Below, in pieces: positions 34,801-43,492 of a DNA stretch of 64,000 nucleotides. Every line of letters begins with the position of its first letter. The stretch's first letter is position 1. The DNA comes from Synechococcus sp. CCY 9618 (GTDB lineage Bacteria; Cyanobacteriota; Cyanobacteriia; PCC-6307; Cyanobiaceae). The notes below the pieces were generated by a model. It had not been told where the DNA came from, searched no databases, and saw only the letters and a list, made by a program, of their open reading frames with translations. The stretch covers positions 141,276-205,275 of the forward strand of contig NZ_JAFKRG010000034.1 in the NCBI RefSeq assembly GCF_019038415.1, given 5' to 3'. A program made the position numbers and the translations under genes.

Positions 34801-35572
34801 CTCGGCCCGGCTGGAAGGGGAATGGGGGCGGATCTACGGGTCGGCCCCCGGGGCCTACGGGGCAGGCCTGCAGGGGCTGATCGATGGCGGCCACTGGGAG
34901 GAGCGGGGCGATCTGGGGGAGGCGTTCCTCAACTGGAGCGCCTGGCGCTACGACGGCGATGCCACCGACGCGGCCAGCGGCGGGGCGATCAGGGCCACGC
35001 CGGACCGCAGCGGCCTGGAGCGGCGGCTGGAGCAGGTGCAGGTGGTGCTTCACAACCAGGACAACCGGGAGCACGACCTGCTGGATTCCGACGACTACTA
35101 CCAGTTCCAGGGGGGCCTCAGTGCCGCAGCCGAGAAGCTCCAGGGCCGGGCCCCGGCCCTCTGGTTCGGAGACCATTCCCGCAGCCAGCGGCCCCGGATG
35201 CACCGGCTGGAGCGGGAATTCGACAAGGTGCTGCGCTCACGGCTGCTCAACCCCCGCTGGATCGAGGCCATGCGGGGCCACGGCTACAAGGGAGGCTTCG
35301 AGATGGCCGCCAGCCTGGATTACCTGTTCGCCTACGACGCCAGCACCGGCCGGGTGCCCGACTGGGGCTACGGAGCCCTCAGCGAGGCGTGGCTGGAAGA
35401 CCCCGAGGTGCGGGAGTTTCTGGGCCGCAGCAACCCCTGGGCCCTGCGGGACATGGCCGAGCGGCTGCTGGAAGCCCACCACCGCGGACTGTGGGAGGGG
35501 GCTGACGCCACCCGGCTGGAGCGGCTCAGGCAACTGGTGCTGGAGAGCGAGAGCCTGGTGGAGCACCGCTGA
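31808..35572 (+). CDS. cobN: Cobaltochelatase subunit CobN
   Basis: Large subunit of the ATP-dependent chelatase that inserts cobalt in cobalamin synthesis. It is 1254 residues from ATG 31808, where a G-rich run precedes the codon. An in-frame ATG at 31763 would add 15 residues. CobN/BchH signatures are present: [20 protein letters not shown] near 555, [18 protein letters not shown] before it, and [17 protein letters not shown] near 915. [20 protein letters not shown] near 1080 and the end [17 protein letters not shown] complete the pattern. CobN is preferred over ChlH because of its length and the B12 context. The partner subunits CobS/CobT or ChlI/ChlD are not in this window. Confidence 0.95.
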   Translation: [1254 protein letters not shown]

Positions 35573-35638
35573 AACAGCTCCAGGCCTGACGTCCGGGGCT
35601 GCTGAAGTCTGGGCGGGATGGCGGCCCTCAGGCGAAGG

Positions 35639-36175
35639 TCAGAGATCGAGATCCCTGACCATGGAGCGGAACGGATCGGTGGTGCCCGGCTTGGCGGCCT
35701 GCTGGGTGATCTGCGGCTGACCTTCTGCCGCCGCCTCCTTCTGCTTCTTCGCCGCTGCCGAGCCTCCAGGAAGATTGGTGCCGGTGACGGCGGTGCCCTT
35801 CAACCGCTGACCCAGCTCGGCGGGGGTCATCTGCTGGGCGAAGGTCTTCTTGACGGGCTTGGGCACCCCTCCGGTGAGGTTCACCGAACCCTGCTCGGTG
35901 GCCTGGATGCCGGCCAGTCCGGGGGTCATCTTCTCGACCCGCGCCTCCATCGAGGCCACCTCCGCGATCATCTCCTTGTCGCCGGGGCTGTCGGCGTTGC
36001 CGGGGAAGGTGTGGCGGATCGTGTTCGACCGCTTCATGAACTTCACATCCCCGAGGCTGGAGGAGGACTCGGGATCGAGGAAGAAGGTTTCGGCCTTGGG
36101 CTTCGGCTTGGCGGAGCCGGCGGGTTTGGTCACCGACTCGGCGCGGGAACCGAACAGACGATCGAACAGACCCAT
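35639..36175 (-). CDS. Conserved hypothetical protein
   Basis: 178 residues from ATG 36175 (MGLFDRLFGSR). The section FLDPESSSSLGDVKFM and KRSNTIRHTFPGNAD looks tightly conserved. It is followed by an acidic helical region and a Lys/Gln/Ala-rich tail ending FRSMVRDLDL. The MGLFDRLFG opening is an amphipathic helix that could touch the membrane. There is no domain I can name. A longer frame to 36247 overlaps the neighbouring gene. It is convergent with cobN (66-bp gap) and lies 29 bp after the PHP gene. Confidence 0.65.
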   Translation of the reverse strand: MGLFDRLFGSRAESVTKPAGSAKPKPKAETFFLDPESSSSLGDVKFMKRSNTIRHTFPGNADSPGDKEMIAEVASMEARVEKMTPGLAGIQATEQGSVNLTGGVPKPVKKTFAQQMTPAELGQRLKGTAVTGTNLPGGSAAAKKQKEAAAEGQPQITQQAAKPGTTDPFRSMVRDLDL

Positions 36176-36204
36176 CGACGCAAGGTGGTATGTGTCAGCA
36201 AACC

Positions 36205-36870
36205 CTAGCGGCCGCGGAGCACCAGACCATGGGTATCCGTACCGCAACTCATCAAAAGGCCACGTCGCTCGAGGTCGGCGGCGATCGCTTCACAGACCAG
36301 CGGCGTCGGCTGCCAGCGGGGCTGCATGCCGTAGTCGTACCAGACCTCCGCCCCGTCGAAGCCCAGATCCGCCGCTGCCGCGATCAGAAGCTGGTGGGGC
36401 AGCCGGTAGCGGGCGGGGTGAGCCAGCAGCGCCAGTCCCCCCGCGGCCCGGATCGCCTTCACCACCGCCGGGGCCCGCAGGGCCGGCCCCACCACGGAGC
36501 TGCCCTGCAGGTAGGGATCGAGGGTGGGGTGGCTCTCGGCGAAGCCCAGGCCGAGCACGTGCACCAGGCAGCCCTCCAGCAGGCAGCTGATCTCCACGCC
36601 TCGCCACAGGGTGGGAGCCGGCTCCCCCCGCCGGCGGCGTTCGTCGAAGGCGGCCTCGATGGCCCCATGGGCCGCCAGGGCATGGTGATCGGTGACCGCC
36701 AGGTGCTCCAGGCCGATGGCGAGGGCCTCGGCGGCCAGATCCCCGGGCTGGAGGCTGCCGTCGCTGCAGATGGTGTGGCAGTGGAAGTTGAAGCGCTCCG
36801 GGCAGCTGTCGGCCCGTACCCGGCGCAGCACCGGCGTGAGCGGATGGGCGAGGGCTTCAGGCCGCAGCAC
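36205..36870 (-). CDS. PHP domain metal-dependent phosphoesterase
   Basis: Metal-dependent hydrolase of the PHP superfamily (TrpH/RNase AM-like), 221 residues from the GTG at 36870. An AGGAG ribosome site lies 7 nt upstream of this GTG. Metal-site motifs are FHCHTICSDGSL near residue 31, AVTDHHAL near 63 and LLAHPARYR near 155, with SCGTDTHG near the end. The longer frame to 36924 lacks such a site and overlaps hemJ more. The substrate is not shown by sequence; nucleotide or RNA 3'-phosphoesterase activity is known for relatives. It overlaps hemJ by 14 bp and follows it. Confidence 0.85.
   Translation of the reverse strand: MLRPEALAHPLTPVLRRVRADSCPERFNFHCHTICSDGSLQPGDLAAEALAIGLEHLAVTDHHALAAHGAIEAAFDERRRRGEPAPTLWRGVEISCLLEGCLVHVLGLGFAESHPTLDPYLQGSSVVGPALRAPAVVKAIRAAGGLALLAHPARYRLPHQLLIAAAADLGFDGAEVWYDYGMQPRWQPTPLVCEAIAADLERRGLLMSCGTDTHGLVLRGR
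36281..36288. repeat. HIP1 octamer
   Basis: GCGATCGC near the 3' end of the PHP gene. Confidence 0.7.
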
Positions 36871-37474
36871 GACTGCTCTCCTGCTGGGCCATCCGTTCGC
36901 TTCGAAGCCTCCGCCAGCGGGCATAGAACTGGATCGAAGCGGCCATGAACACCACCAGGGCCACCAGGAACCAGGTGGCGGCGCCGGTGGGGAACTGGCC
37001 CTTGAACACCACCAGCATCACCACCAGCACCAGCAGCAGAGTGGGCAGTTCGTTGAGGGCCCGCAGCTGACGGCCGCTCCAGCGGCATTCGCCGCGCTGC
37101 AGCTGGCCCATCAGCCGATAGCAGAAGGCGTGGTAGGCCAGCAGGGCCACCACCACGGCCAGCTTGGCGTGCATCCAGCCCTGCTTCAGCCAGAGAGGTT
37201 CCACCAGCAGCAGGCCCACGGCCATCGCCACCGCCACCACCATCCCGGGGGTGGTGATGATGTTGGCCAGCCGCCGCTCCATCAGCCCGTACTGGGCCTC
37301 GAAGGCCCCCTTCAGGGGGGGCTCCAGTTCGGCCGCTTCGACGTGGTAGATGAACAGCCGCACCAGATAGAAGAGGCCGGCGAACCACACGACCACGCCG
37401 ACGATGTGCAGGGTCTTGAACCAGAGATAGGCCTCAGGCGGCCAGCTCAGGGCCAGGAGCAGCGGGGAGGTCAT
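36857..37474 (-). CDS. hemJ: Protoporphyrinogen IX oxidase, HemJ type
   Basis: Cytoplasmic-membrane enzyme converting protoporphyrinogen IX to protoporphyrin IX, feeding both haem and chlorophyll synthesis. It has 205 residues. Four or five transmembrane helices are visible, with conserved His in FKTLHIVGVVVWFAGLFY, in YHVEAAE, and in WMHAKLAVVVALLAYHAF. IITTPGMVVAVAMAVGL contains the family Thr-Pro-Gly. This is the usual form in cyanobacteria that lack HemG and HemY. Its end overlaps the PHP gene by 14 bp. It lies 68 bp downstream of the photolyase-like gene. Confidence 0.92.
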   Translation of the reverse strand: MTSPLLLALSWPPEAYLWFKTLHIVGVVVWFAGLFYLVRLFIYHVEAAELEPPLKGAFEAQYGLMERRLANIITTPGMVVAVAMAVGLLLVEPLWLKQGWMHAKLAVVVALLAYHAFCYRLMGQLQRGECRWSGRQLRALNELPTLLLVLVVMLVVFKGQFPTGAATWFLVALVVFMAASIQFYARWRRLRSERMAQQESSRAAA

Positions 37475-37542
37475 GGCTGGGAGGTCATGGCGGAGAGCCT
37501 GGCGCTGGCCAGGGAACGCGGGCGGGGCGGCGGACCGTCAAG

Positions 37543-39084
37543 TTAGACGCCACCCGCCATCGTGCTCCGGTGCTGCGCCGCCGTGGTCCGGATCGCCGCC
37601 AGGTCGGCCTCGGCGAACTTCTCCAGCTGCTTCATCACCAGGGCCATGCGCGGGTTGGCGGCCAGCTCCTGCCGGTGACGCTCGAGGAAGTCCCAGTAGA
37701 GGGCGTTGAAGGGACAGGCCACCGGGCCGGTGCGCTGTTTCGGGTCGTAGCGGCAACCCTTGCAATGGGTGCCCATGCGGTTGATGTAGCTGCCGCTGGC
37801 CGCATAGGGCTTGCTGGCCAGCCTGCCCCCGTCGGCGAACAGCCCCATGCCGAGCACGTTGGTCTGCATCACCCAGTCGAAGCCATCGATGAAGACGCGC
37901 CGGAACCAGTCGGTGAGGGCCGCCGGCTCCAGCCCCGCGATCAGTCCGTAGTTGGCGAGCAGCATCAGCCGCTGGATGTGGTGGGCATAGCCCAGTTCCC
38001 GGATCGCCGCCAGAGCGGTGTCCATGCAGGCCATGCCGCTGCCCCCCAGCCGCTCGAAGAACGGAGGCAGGGGGGCCTGGTGGCCGAAATGGTTGGAGGC
38101 GGCGTAGTCCTCCCCGAACCAGTGGTAAAGGCCATGGGTGTATTCCCGCCAGCCGAGGATCTGGCGGATCACCCCCTCGAGGCTGGCCAGGGGCACCCCC
38201 CTCGCCAGGCCCTCCTCCTCCAGGCGTTGGATCACCTCCAGGGGCTGGAGCAGCCCCAGGTTCAGATAGGGACTCAGCAGGGCATGCCAGAGCGTTGGCT
38301 GGCCGCCCACCATCGCGTCCTGGTAGGGGCCGAACCCCGCCAGCCGGGTGGCGATGAAGTGCTCCAGCACCGCCAGGGCCTGGGCCCGGGTCACCCCCCA
38401 GCGAAAAGGCTCCAGATCGCCGGGAAGGGGGCAACTCCCATCGGCCCGCCGACGCTCGTCGAGGGCCCCCACCTTGGCGATCACTTCCCGGGTGATGGCG
38501 TCCGGCTCGAACCACAGGGGTTCCGGCCCCACCAGCCCCCGGGGGGGCGAGCGACGGTTCTCCTGGTCGTAGTTCCAGCGCTCGCCGAGGGGCTGGTCGC
38601 CGCCGGCCTCCATCAGCACGCCGAAGCGCCGCCGCCCTTCCCGATAGAAGGTCTCCATCCGCAGCTGGCGCCGGCCGGTGGCCCAGGCGGCGAAGGCGTC
38701 GCGGCTCCAGAGGAAGGCGTTCGAAGCCACCCAGACCAGGGGAACCGGTAGTGCGAGGGCCTCGATCATGCGGCGGAAGGGCCGGTCCGCGGGCTCCATG
38801 ACCCGCAGCTCCCGGATCCCTTCGCGGCCGATCCAGGCCAGCAACGTTTCGCCAAAATCGTCTGTTTCCAGGAGATCCACCGTCCAGCCGGCCTGCCGCT
38901 GTTCAACGGCGAAGTGGCGCATGGCGCTCCACACCAGCACCAGCTTCTGGGGGTGCACCGCCAGACGCCCCGGCAGGGTGGTGCTCTCGATCAGGAGCAC
39001 CCGGGTCCCGGCCGGGTTGGCGCTTGCCAGGGCGGCCTGGCCCGCCTGCAGCTGGTCCCCCAGCACCCATATCCCGGTGGTCAT
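37543..39084 (-). CDS. Cryptochrome/photolyase, FeS-BCP (PhrB/CryB-like) family
   Basis: 513-residue flavoprotein of the deoxyribodipyrimidine photolyase-related (PF04244) group, whose members repair (6-4) photoproducts or act as bacterial cryptochromes. It begins IWVLGDQLQ in the Rossmann-like antenna domain. The FAD domain includes MQTNVLGMGLFADGG and HHIQRLMLLANYGLIAGL. Four cysteines that hold a [4Fe-4S] cluster in characterised relatives are likely those in MGTHCKGCRYD and GPVACPFN, with a further Cys upstream (MACMDTAL). Repair versus signalling cannot be told apart here. It lies between a small exported protein and hemJ on the minus strand. Confidence 0.87.
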   Translation of the reverse strand: MTTGIWVLGDQLQAGQAALASANPAGTRVLLIESTTLPGRLAVHPQKLVLVWSAMRHFAVEQRQAGWTVDLLETDDFGETLLAWIGREGIRELRVMEPADRPFRRMIEALALPVPLVWVASNAFLWSRDAFAAWATGRRQLRMETFYREGRRRFGVLMEAGGDQPLGERWNYDQENRRSPPRGLVGPEPLWFEPDAITREVIAKVGALDERRRADGSCPLPGDLEPFRWGVTRAQALAVLEHFIATRLAGFGPYQDAMVGGQPTLWHALLSPYLNLGLLQPLEVIQRLEEEGLARGVPLASLEGVIRQILGWREYTHGLYHWFGEDYAASNHFGHQAPLPPFFERLGGSGMACMDTALAAIRELGYAHHIQRLMLLANYGLIAGLEPAALTDWFRRVFIDGFDWVMQTNVLGMGLFADGGRLASKPYAASGSYINRMGTHCKGCRYDPKQRTGPVACPFNALYWDFLERHRQELAANPRMALVMKQLEKFAEADLAAIRTTAAQHRSTMAGGV

Positions 39085-39096
39085 CGGGCCCGGGGC

Positions 39097-39408
39097 TCAG
39101 GCCTCACCCGCCAGCCGGCAGAGCCTGCGGGCCACGGCAGCGGCGTAGCCCCGCTCCACCGGTCCCTGCTGCGGGCTGATGACCCCATCCCGGCAATCCA
39201 CCACGATCCGTTCATGATGGCGATCCTGATCGCTGACCCGCAGCCTCAGCTGCCAGTGGTGGTTGGCGCTGCGGGTGACCTCGTCACCGCAGACCGGCCC
39301 GACGCACAGTCCGGGAGCCGCCATGGCCGGCGGAGCGAAGCGGCCGGCCAGGAGCAGCAGAAGCAGCAGCGGCACCAGTCCGGCCCACATCCGCGACAGG
39401 CCCCTCAT
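39097..39408 (-). CDS. Small exported protein, unknown function
   Basis: 103 residues. The signal peptide is strong: basic start, [12 protein letters not shown] core, and a cleavage-type PAMAAP. The mature part is about 70 residues with three or four cysteines ([25 protein letters not shown]) that could pair as disulfides. No family is recognised. Its ATG overlaps the uvrC stop (ATGA) and it ends 12 bp before the photolyase start, so it belongs to that transcript. Confidence 0.7.
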   Translation of the reverse strand: MRGLSRMWAGLVPLLLLLLLAGRFAPPAMAAPGLCVGPVCGDEVTRSANHHWQLRLRVSDQDRHHERIVVDCRDGVISPQQGPVERGYAAAVARRLCRLAGEA

Positions 39409-41450
39409 CCGGCCAGCTCCAGGGGCTGGTCGTGGCGGTCCGGGGCATCGGCCGGCGGCGAGGGGGACTCATCACCACCGTCCTCGGCGGGATGGAAGTG
39501 CTCCCACACCTGCCGTGCCAGGGCCGGCCCCAGGCCTGGCACAGCGGCGATCTGCTCCGGACCGGCCAGCTGGATGGCGTCGATGGAGCGGAAGTGGGCC
39601 AGCAGCTCCTTGACCCGCCGCGGACCCAGGCCGGGTATGTCGCTGAGCCGGGAGCGCTTCATTCGCTCGCCCCGCTGCTGGCGATGGAAGCTGACGGCGA
39701 ACCGGTGGGCCTCGTCCCGCAGCCGCCGCAGCAGCACCACCCCCAGCTGGTCGGCCTCGCTGTCGAGGGGCTGACTGGCCCCCGGCAGGAACACCTCCTC
39801 CCGCTGCTTGGCCAGGGAGCAGACCACCAGCTCCTCGTGCAGATCCAGCTCCCGCAGGGCCTCCATCACCGCCGACAGCTGGCCCTTGCCGCCGTCGATC
39901 ATCACCACATCGGGCCAGTCATTGAGGCCGTCGGTGTGCAGGGCCGAGGCGCCGGCGCGACGCAGGGCGGCGAGGTCGGCCCCCTCGGCTTTGGCCTGGG
40001 ACCAGCGCCGGAAGCGACGCCGCATGATCTCCGCCATGGCCATGAAGTCGTCGGAATGGCCCGCCCGGATGCTGCTGCTGCGGATGCGGTATTTGCGGTA
40101 GTGCTGCTTGGCCGGCAGGCCGTCGATGAACACCACCTGGGAGGCGACGGCATCGCTGCCCTGGATGTGGCTGATGTCGTAGCCCTCGATCCGGCGTGGT
40201 GGCACCGTCAGGTCCAGCAGCTGGGCCAGGTCCTCGGTGGCCAGCAGCTGCTGTTCGGCACCCCGCTGGGCCCGGGCCAGCTCAAAGCCGGCATTGCGCT
40301 CCACCAGCTCGATCAGATCGGCCTTCTGTTGTCGCTGCGGCACCGCCAGCTTCACCCGCCGGCCCCGCCGCTCCGCCAGCCAGTCGCCGATCAGTTCCTG
40401 GGCCGGCAGGGCATGCTGCAGCAGCAGCTCCGGCGGAATCTCCACCGGCTCCACCTGGCTGTAGTGCTCTTCGATCACCCGCTGCAACACCTCGCCCGGG
40501 GTGGCGATGGCCGCGTCGGCGGTGTAGCCCAGCCGGCCCACCAGCTTGCCGGCGCGCATCTGGAAAATCTGCACCGCCGCCACCCGCTCATCCGCCGCCA
40601 GGGCGATCACGTCGCGGCTCACGGAACTGTCCCCCAGGCTCATCTTCTGGTCGGCGGTGAGCAGATCCAGACCCTGGAGCTGGTCCCGCACCCGGGCGGC
40701 GGCCTCGAAATCCAGCCGTTCGGCGTAACGCTGCATCTGCTCCCGCAGCAGGGTCAGCAGTTCGTCGTTGCGGCCCTGGAACACCATCGCCACCTTGCGC
40801 AGGATGCGGTGGTACGCCTCGGAGCCGATCTTCTCCTGGCAGACCCCCGGGCAGCGGCCGATGTCGTAGTTGAGGCAGGTGCGGTCGCGGTAGAGGGGCT
40901 GCGGGCGCTGGCGCAGGGGAAAGACCCGTTTCACGATCGCCAGGGTGCGGCGCAGCAGGCCCACATCCACGTAGGGGCCGTAGAAGCGGTCCAGCGGGCT
41001 GCGCAGCCGGCGCCGGCGGGTGATGAAGATGCGCGGGTAAGCCTCGCTCCAGGTGATGCAGAGGTAGGGGTACTTCTTGTCGTCCTTGAGCAGGACGTTG
41101 AAGTGGGGCTGGTGGTTCTTGATCAGGTTCGACTCGAGCGCCAGCGCCTCCGCCTCGCTGTCGGTGACGATGAACTCGATCTCGCAGACCTGGCGCACCA
41201 TCAGGGCGATGCGCGGACTGATGTCGTGGGAATCGCGGAAGTAACTGCGCACCCGGGCCCGCAGGCTCTTCGACTTGCCGATGTAGAGGATGCGGTCGCT
41301 CGCATCCCGCATCAGGTAACAGCCCGGCTCCGCCGGCAGCTCCCGCAACCGGGCCGACAGACGCTCACGCTGGAGAAGCAGCGGCCCGACGACATCGCCG
41401 CCCGGAGTGCCGCCCGGAGTGCCGACTGGAGTCGCAACCGGCTCAGCCAT
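39405..41450 (-). CDS. uvrC: Excinuclease ABC subunit C
   Basis: Makes both cuts in nucleotide excision repair, working with UvrA and UvrB. The 681 residues have the expected order. The GIY-YIG nuclease lies near 40-75 ([19 protein letters not shown]). The UVR motif is near 235 ([20 protein letters not shown]). The RNase H-like second nuclease spans about 400-560, with [12 protein letters not shown] and [14 protein letters not shown] helix-hairpin-helix pair ends it ([16 protein letters not shown] and [13 protein letters not shown]). An N-terminal Gly/Thr/Pro-rich stretch of about 25 residues is probably non-conserved. It is upstream of the small exported protein and the photolyase, so this looks like a DNA-repair transcript. 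Confidence 0.96.
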   Translation of the reverse strand: MAEPVATPVGTPGGTPGGDVVGPLLLQRERLSARLRELPAEPGCYLMRDASDRILYIGKSKSLRARVRSYFRDSHDISPRIALMVRQVCEIEFIVTDSEAEALALESNLIKNHQPHFNVLLKDDKKYPYLCITWSEAYPRIFITRRRRLRSPLDRFYGPYVDVGLLRRTLAIVKRVFPLRQRPQPLYRDRTCLNYDIGRCPGVCQEKIGSEAYHRILRKVAMVFQGRNDELLTLLREQMQRYAERLDFEAAARVRDQLQGLDLLTADQKMSLGDSSVSRDVIALAADERVAAVQIFQMRAGKLVGRLGYTADAAIATPGEVLQRVIEEHYSQVEPVEIPPELLLQHALPAQELIGDWLAERRGRRVKLAVPQRQQKADLIELVERNAGFELARAQRGAEQQLLATEDLAQLLDLTVPPRRIEGYDISHIQGSDAVASQVVFIDGLPAKQHYRKYRIRSSSIRAGHSDDFMAMAEIMRRRFRRWSQAKAEGADLAALRRAGASALHTDGLNDWPDVVMIDGGKGQLSAVMEALRELDLHEELVVCSLAKQREEVFLPGASQPLDSEADQLGVVLLRRLRDEAHRFAVSFHRQQRGERMKRSRLSDIPGLGPRRVKELLAHFRSIDAIQLAGPEQIAAVPGLGPALARQVWEHFHPAEDGGDESPSPPADAPDRHDQPLELAG

Positions 41451-41459
41451 GGCGGATCC

Positions 41460-41951
41460 TCAACCGCCGTACTGCCAGCCGGTGGCGGACAGTTCCAGGG
41501 CGGACGCATCGCGATGCAGGGTGGCCGCCTTCACCTCACCCACGAACACGGTGTGATCGCCGTGGGCCACCTGGCCCACCAGCTCGCATTCCAAAGCCCC
41601 CAGGGCATCCTCAAGCACCGGCAGGCCCAGGGCGCCCAGCTGGAACGGGGCGGCCTCGAAACGCCCGCCGACCCCCTTCTGGGGTTTGAAGAACACGGCG
41701 GCCAGGTCCTTCTGGTCGGCACGCAGCACGTTGAGGCAGAAGCGCCCGGTGCGCTGGATCATGCCGTTGCTGGTGGAATCGGCCCGCACCGCCATCACCA
41801 CCAGGGGCGGCTCGAAGGAACCCTGGGTCACCCAGCTGGCGGTGAACCCGTTCACCTCCTCTCCTTCGGCCACACCGCAGATGAAGACCCCATGGGGAAT
41901 CTTGCGCAGCAGGGTCTTCTTGGCGGCCGCGTCCAGAACAACGTCGGTCAT
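41460..41951 (-). CDS. Flavin reductase domain protein
   Basis: 163 residues from ATG 41951. The flavin-reductase (split-barrel FMN-binding) fold is recognisable: IPHGVFICGVAEGEEVNGFTAS, then VTQGSFEPPLVVMAVR, and FCLNVLRADQKDLAAVFF. ALGALECELVGQVAHGDHTV is the other family block. In cyanobacteria such proteins occur free or fused to flavodiiron proteins. This one stands alone just upstream of uvrC, with a 9-bp gap. Its in vivo partner is unknown. The longer frame to 42020 overlaps coaD and is not favoured. Confidence 0.88.
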   Translation of the reverse strand: MTDVVLDAAAKKTLLRKIPHGVFICGVAEGEEVNGFTASWVTQGSFEPPLVVMAVRADSTSNGMIQRTGRFCLNVLRADQKDLAAVFFKPQKGVGGRFEAAPFQLGALGLPVLEDALGALECELVGQVAHGDHTVFVGEVKAATLHRDASALELSATGWQYGG

Positions 41952-42018
41952 GGGGATCGTGCGGCAGGGATGGACCGACTTTAGGAACCTGGCCGGGCCA
42001 CCTCCATAGGCTGGCCGC

Positions 42019-42522
42019 ATGCGAGCCCTCTATCCCGGCAGTTTCGATCCCCTCACCCTGGGCCACCTCGACCTGATCGAGCGGGCGGCGCGCCTCTTTG
42101 ACGGTGTGCTGGTGGCGGTGCTGATGAATCCCTCCAAGCAGCCGAGCTTCAGCCTGGAGCAGCGGCTGGAACAGATTCACCTGGCCACCACGGGCATCTC
42201 CGGCGTCGAGGTGGGGCACTTCGACGGGCTCACCGTCAACTACGCCCAGACCTGCGGCGCCCAGGTGATCCTGCGGGGGCTGCGGGCCATGAGCGACTTC
42301 GAGTTCGAGCTGCAGATCGCTCACACCAACCAGACGCTGGCGCCCAGGGTCGAGACCCTGTTCATGGCCACCGCAGCCCACCACAGCTTTCTCAGCAGCT
42401 CGGTGGTGAAGGAGGTGGCCCGCTTCGGCGGTGACGTGAGTCACATGGTGCCGGAGGGAGTGGCGATCGACCTGGAGAGGCTCTTTAATCGAAAAGCAGC
42501 TTCCGAATCTCGATATGGCTGA
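42019..42522 (+). CDS. coaD: Phosphopantetheine adenylyltransferase
   Basis: Fourth step of coenzyme A synthesis, joining 4'-phosphopantetheine with ATP. It has 167 residues. The nucleotidyltransferase motif [16 protein letters not shown] is near the N terminus, with the TxGH equivalent [18 protein letters not shown] lies near 90, and the end block [17 protein letters not shown] has the SSS loop. The stop overlaps the start of the coiled-coil gene by 8 bp, so the two are translationally linked. It is divergent from the flavin reductase gene across 67 bp. Confidence 0.95.
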   Translation: MRALYPGSFDPLTLGHLDLIERAARLFDGVLVAVLMNPSKQPSFSLEQRLEQIHLATTGISGVEVGHFDGLTVNYAQTCGAQVILRGLRAMSDFEFELQIAHTNQTLAPRVETLFMATAAHHSFLSSSVVKEVARFGGDVSHMVPEGVAIDLERLFNRKAASESRYG

Positions 42523-43462
42523 AGTCCGCATCACCGTTCTCGACCAGCTGGACCAGCTGGAGGACATCGTTCTCGACGGCAGCAGGATCCCCTTCAGCGG
42601 TGGTCGGCTCGTGAATGAGCAGGACGCCATCGAGATGATGGACGCCCTGCGGGAGGCCCTGCCCGGCCAGATCTCCCAGGCCGAGGATCTGATCCGTCAG
42701 CGGGAGGGCTTCATCGAGAAGGCCAGGCTGCAGGCCGAGGAGATCGTCACCCAGGCCCGCCGGGAGCGGGAGCAGCTGATCAATGCCGCCGCCATCCGCC
42801 AGGAGGCCGAGCGCCAGGTGACGGAACAGCGGGAGCAGGCCCGTCAGCAGTGCGAGCAGATGGTGCTGCAGGCCCGTCAGCAGGTCGCCCACACCGAACA
42901 GGAACACCAGGCCCGGATGGCCCAGTTCGAGCAGCAGTTCGCCGGCCGCCGGCAGCAGCTGGAGCAGGAAGCCCAGAACCGTCGCCAGCAGCTGGAGCAG
43001 GAAGCGGCGGAACGGAACCGCCAGCTGCTGGAGCAGCACGAGCGCAGTCGGGCCCAGGCCCTTCAGGAACTGGAGGGGATCCGCCAGGAAGGCCTGCGCA
43101 TCCAGCGGGACAGCCAGGCCGAGGCGGAGCGGCTGCATGCCGACGCCCTCCAGTTCCGCCAGCAGACCCAGCAGCAGTGCGACGCCCTGATCAGCCGCAC
43201 CCGCCAGGAGTCAGCCACCATCCAGGAGGGCGCCAACCGTTACGCCGAACAGGTGCTGGGCGAACTGGAGGTGCGGCTCAAGGAGCTCAGCCAGGTGGTG
43301 CTGGGTGGCCGCCGGGAACTGGTGCGGATGCAGGGGCAGGACGCCGCCCCTGCCCACCGCCCCGTGGAGGCGCCCATCCCGCTCGATAACGCCACGGTCA
43401 ATCGCGCCCGGCGCGCCGCGGACAAACTCCGCCGTGCCGCCGGCCGCGGGCTGGCCAGCTGA
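42515..43462 (+). CDS. Long coiled-coil protein (DivIVA/Gln-rich-like)
   Basis: 315 residues, almost all helical. The first 80 look conserved: [33 protein letters not shown] and [14 protein letters not shown]. The next 170 residues are a heptad-rich, Gln/Glu/Arg-heavy rod, in which RRQQLEQEA repeats with an 11-residue period. The last 60 are basic and low in complexity. The pattern resembles DivIVA-type scaffolds or ATP-synthase b-like rods, but I cannot claim a family. It overlaps coaD by 8 bp and is convergent with dacB. A structural or scaffold role is an inference. Confidence 0.7.
   Translation: MAEVRITVLDQLDQLEDIVLDGSRIPFSGGRLVNEQDAIEMMDALREALPGQISQAEDLIRQREGFIEKARLQAEEIVTQARREREQLINAAAIRQEAERQVTEQREQARQQCEQMVLQARQQVAHTEQEHQARMAQFEQQFAGRRQQLEQEAQNRRQQLEQEAAERNRQLLEQHERSRAQALQELEGIRQEGLRIQRDSQAEAERLHADALQFRQQTQQQCDALISRTRQESATIQEGANRYAEQVLGELEVRLKELSQVVLGGRRELVRMQGQDAAPAHRPVEAPIPLDNATVNRARRAADKLRRAAGRGLAS
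42953..43005 (+). repeat. In-frame 33-bp repeat unit in the coiled-coil gene
   Basis: CAGCAGCTGGAGCAGGAAGC occurs at 42953-42972 and again, identical, at 42986-43005, giving an 11-residue period of the rod. An arm such as this can change length by slipped replication. Confidence 0.7.
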
Positions 43463-43482
43463 CCCCTTCCCGGGGAACGGGG
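43463..43482. terminator. Candidate bidirectional terminator
   Basis: A CCCCTTCC / GGAA(C)GGGG stem of 8 pairs with one bulged base and a 3-nt loop. It lies in the 30-bp space between the convergent ends of the coiled-coil gene (43462) and dacB (43493). It has no U tract, so efficiency is uncertain. Confidence 0.35.
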
Positions 43483-43492
43483 ACGATCAGGT

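Noticed and set aside
39432..41984. 850-codon plus-strand frame
   Set aside because: Antisense to uvrC and the flavin reductase; no domain.
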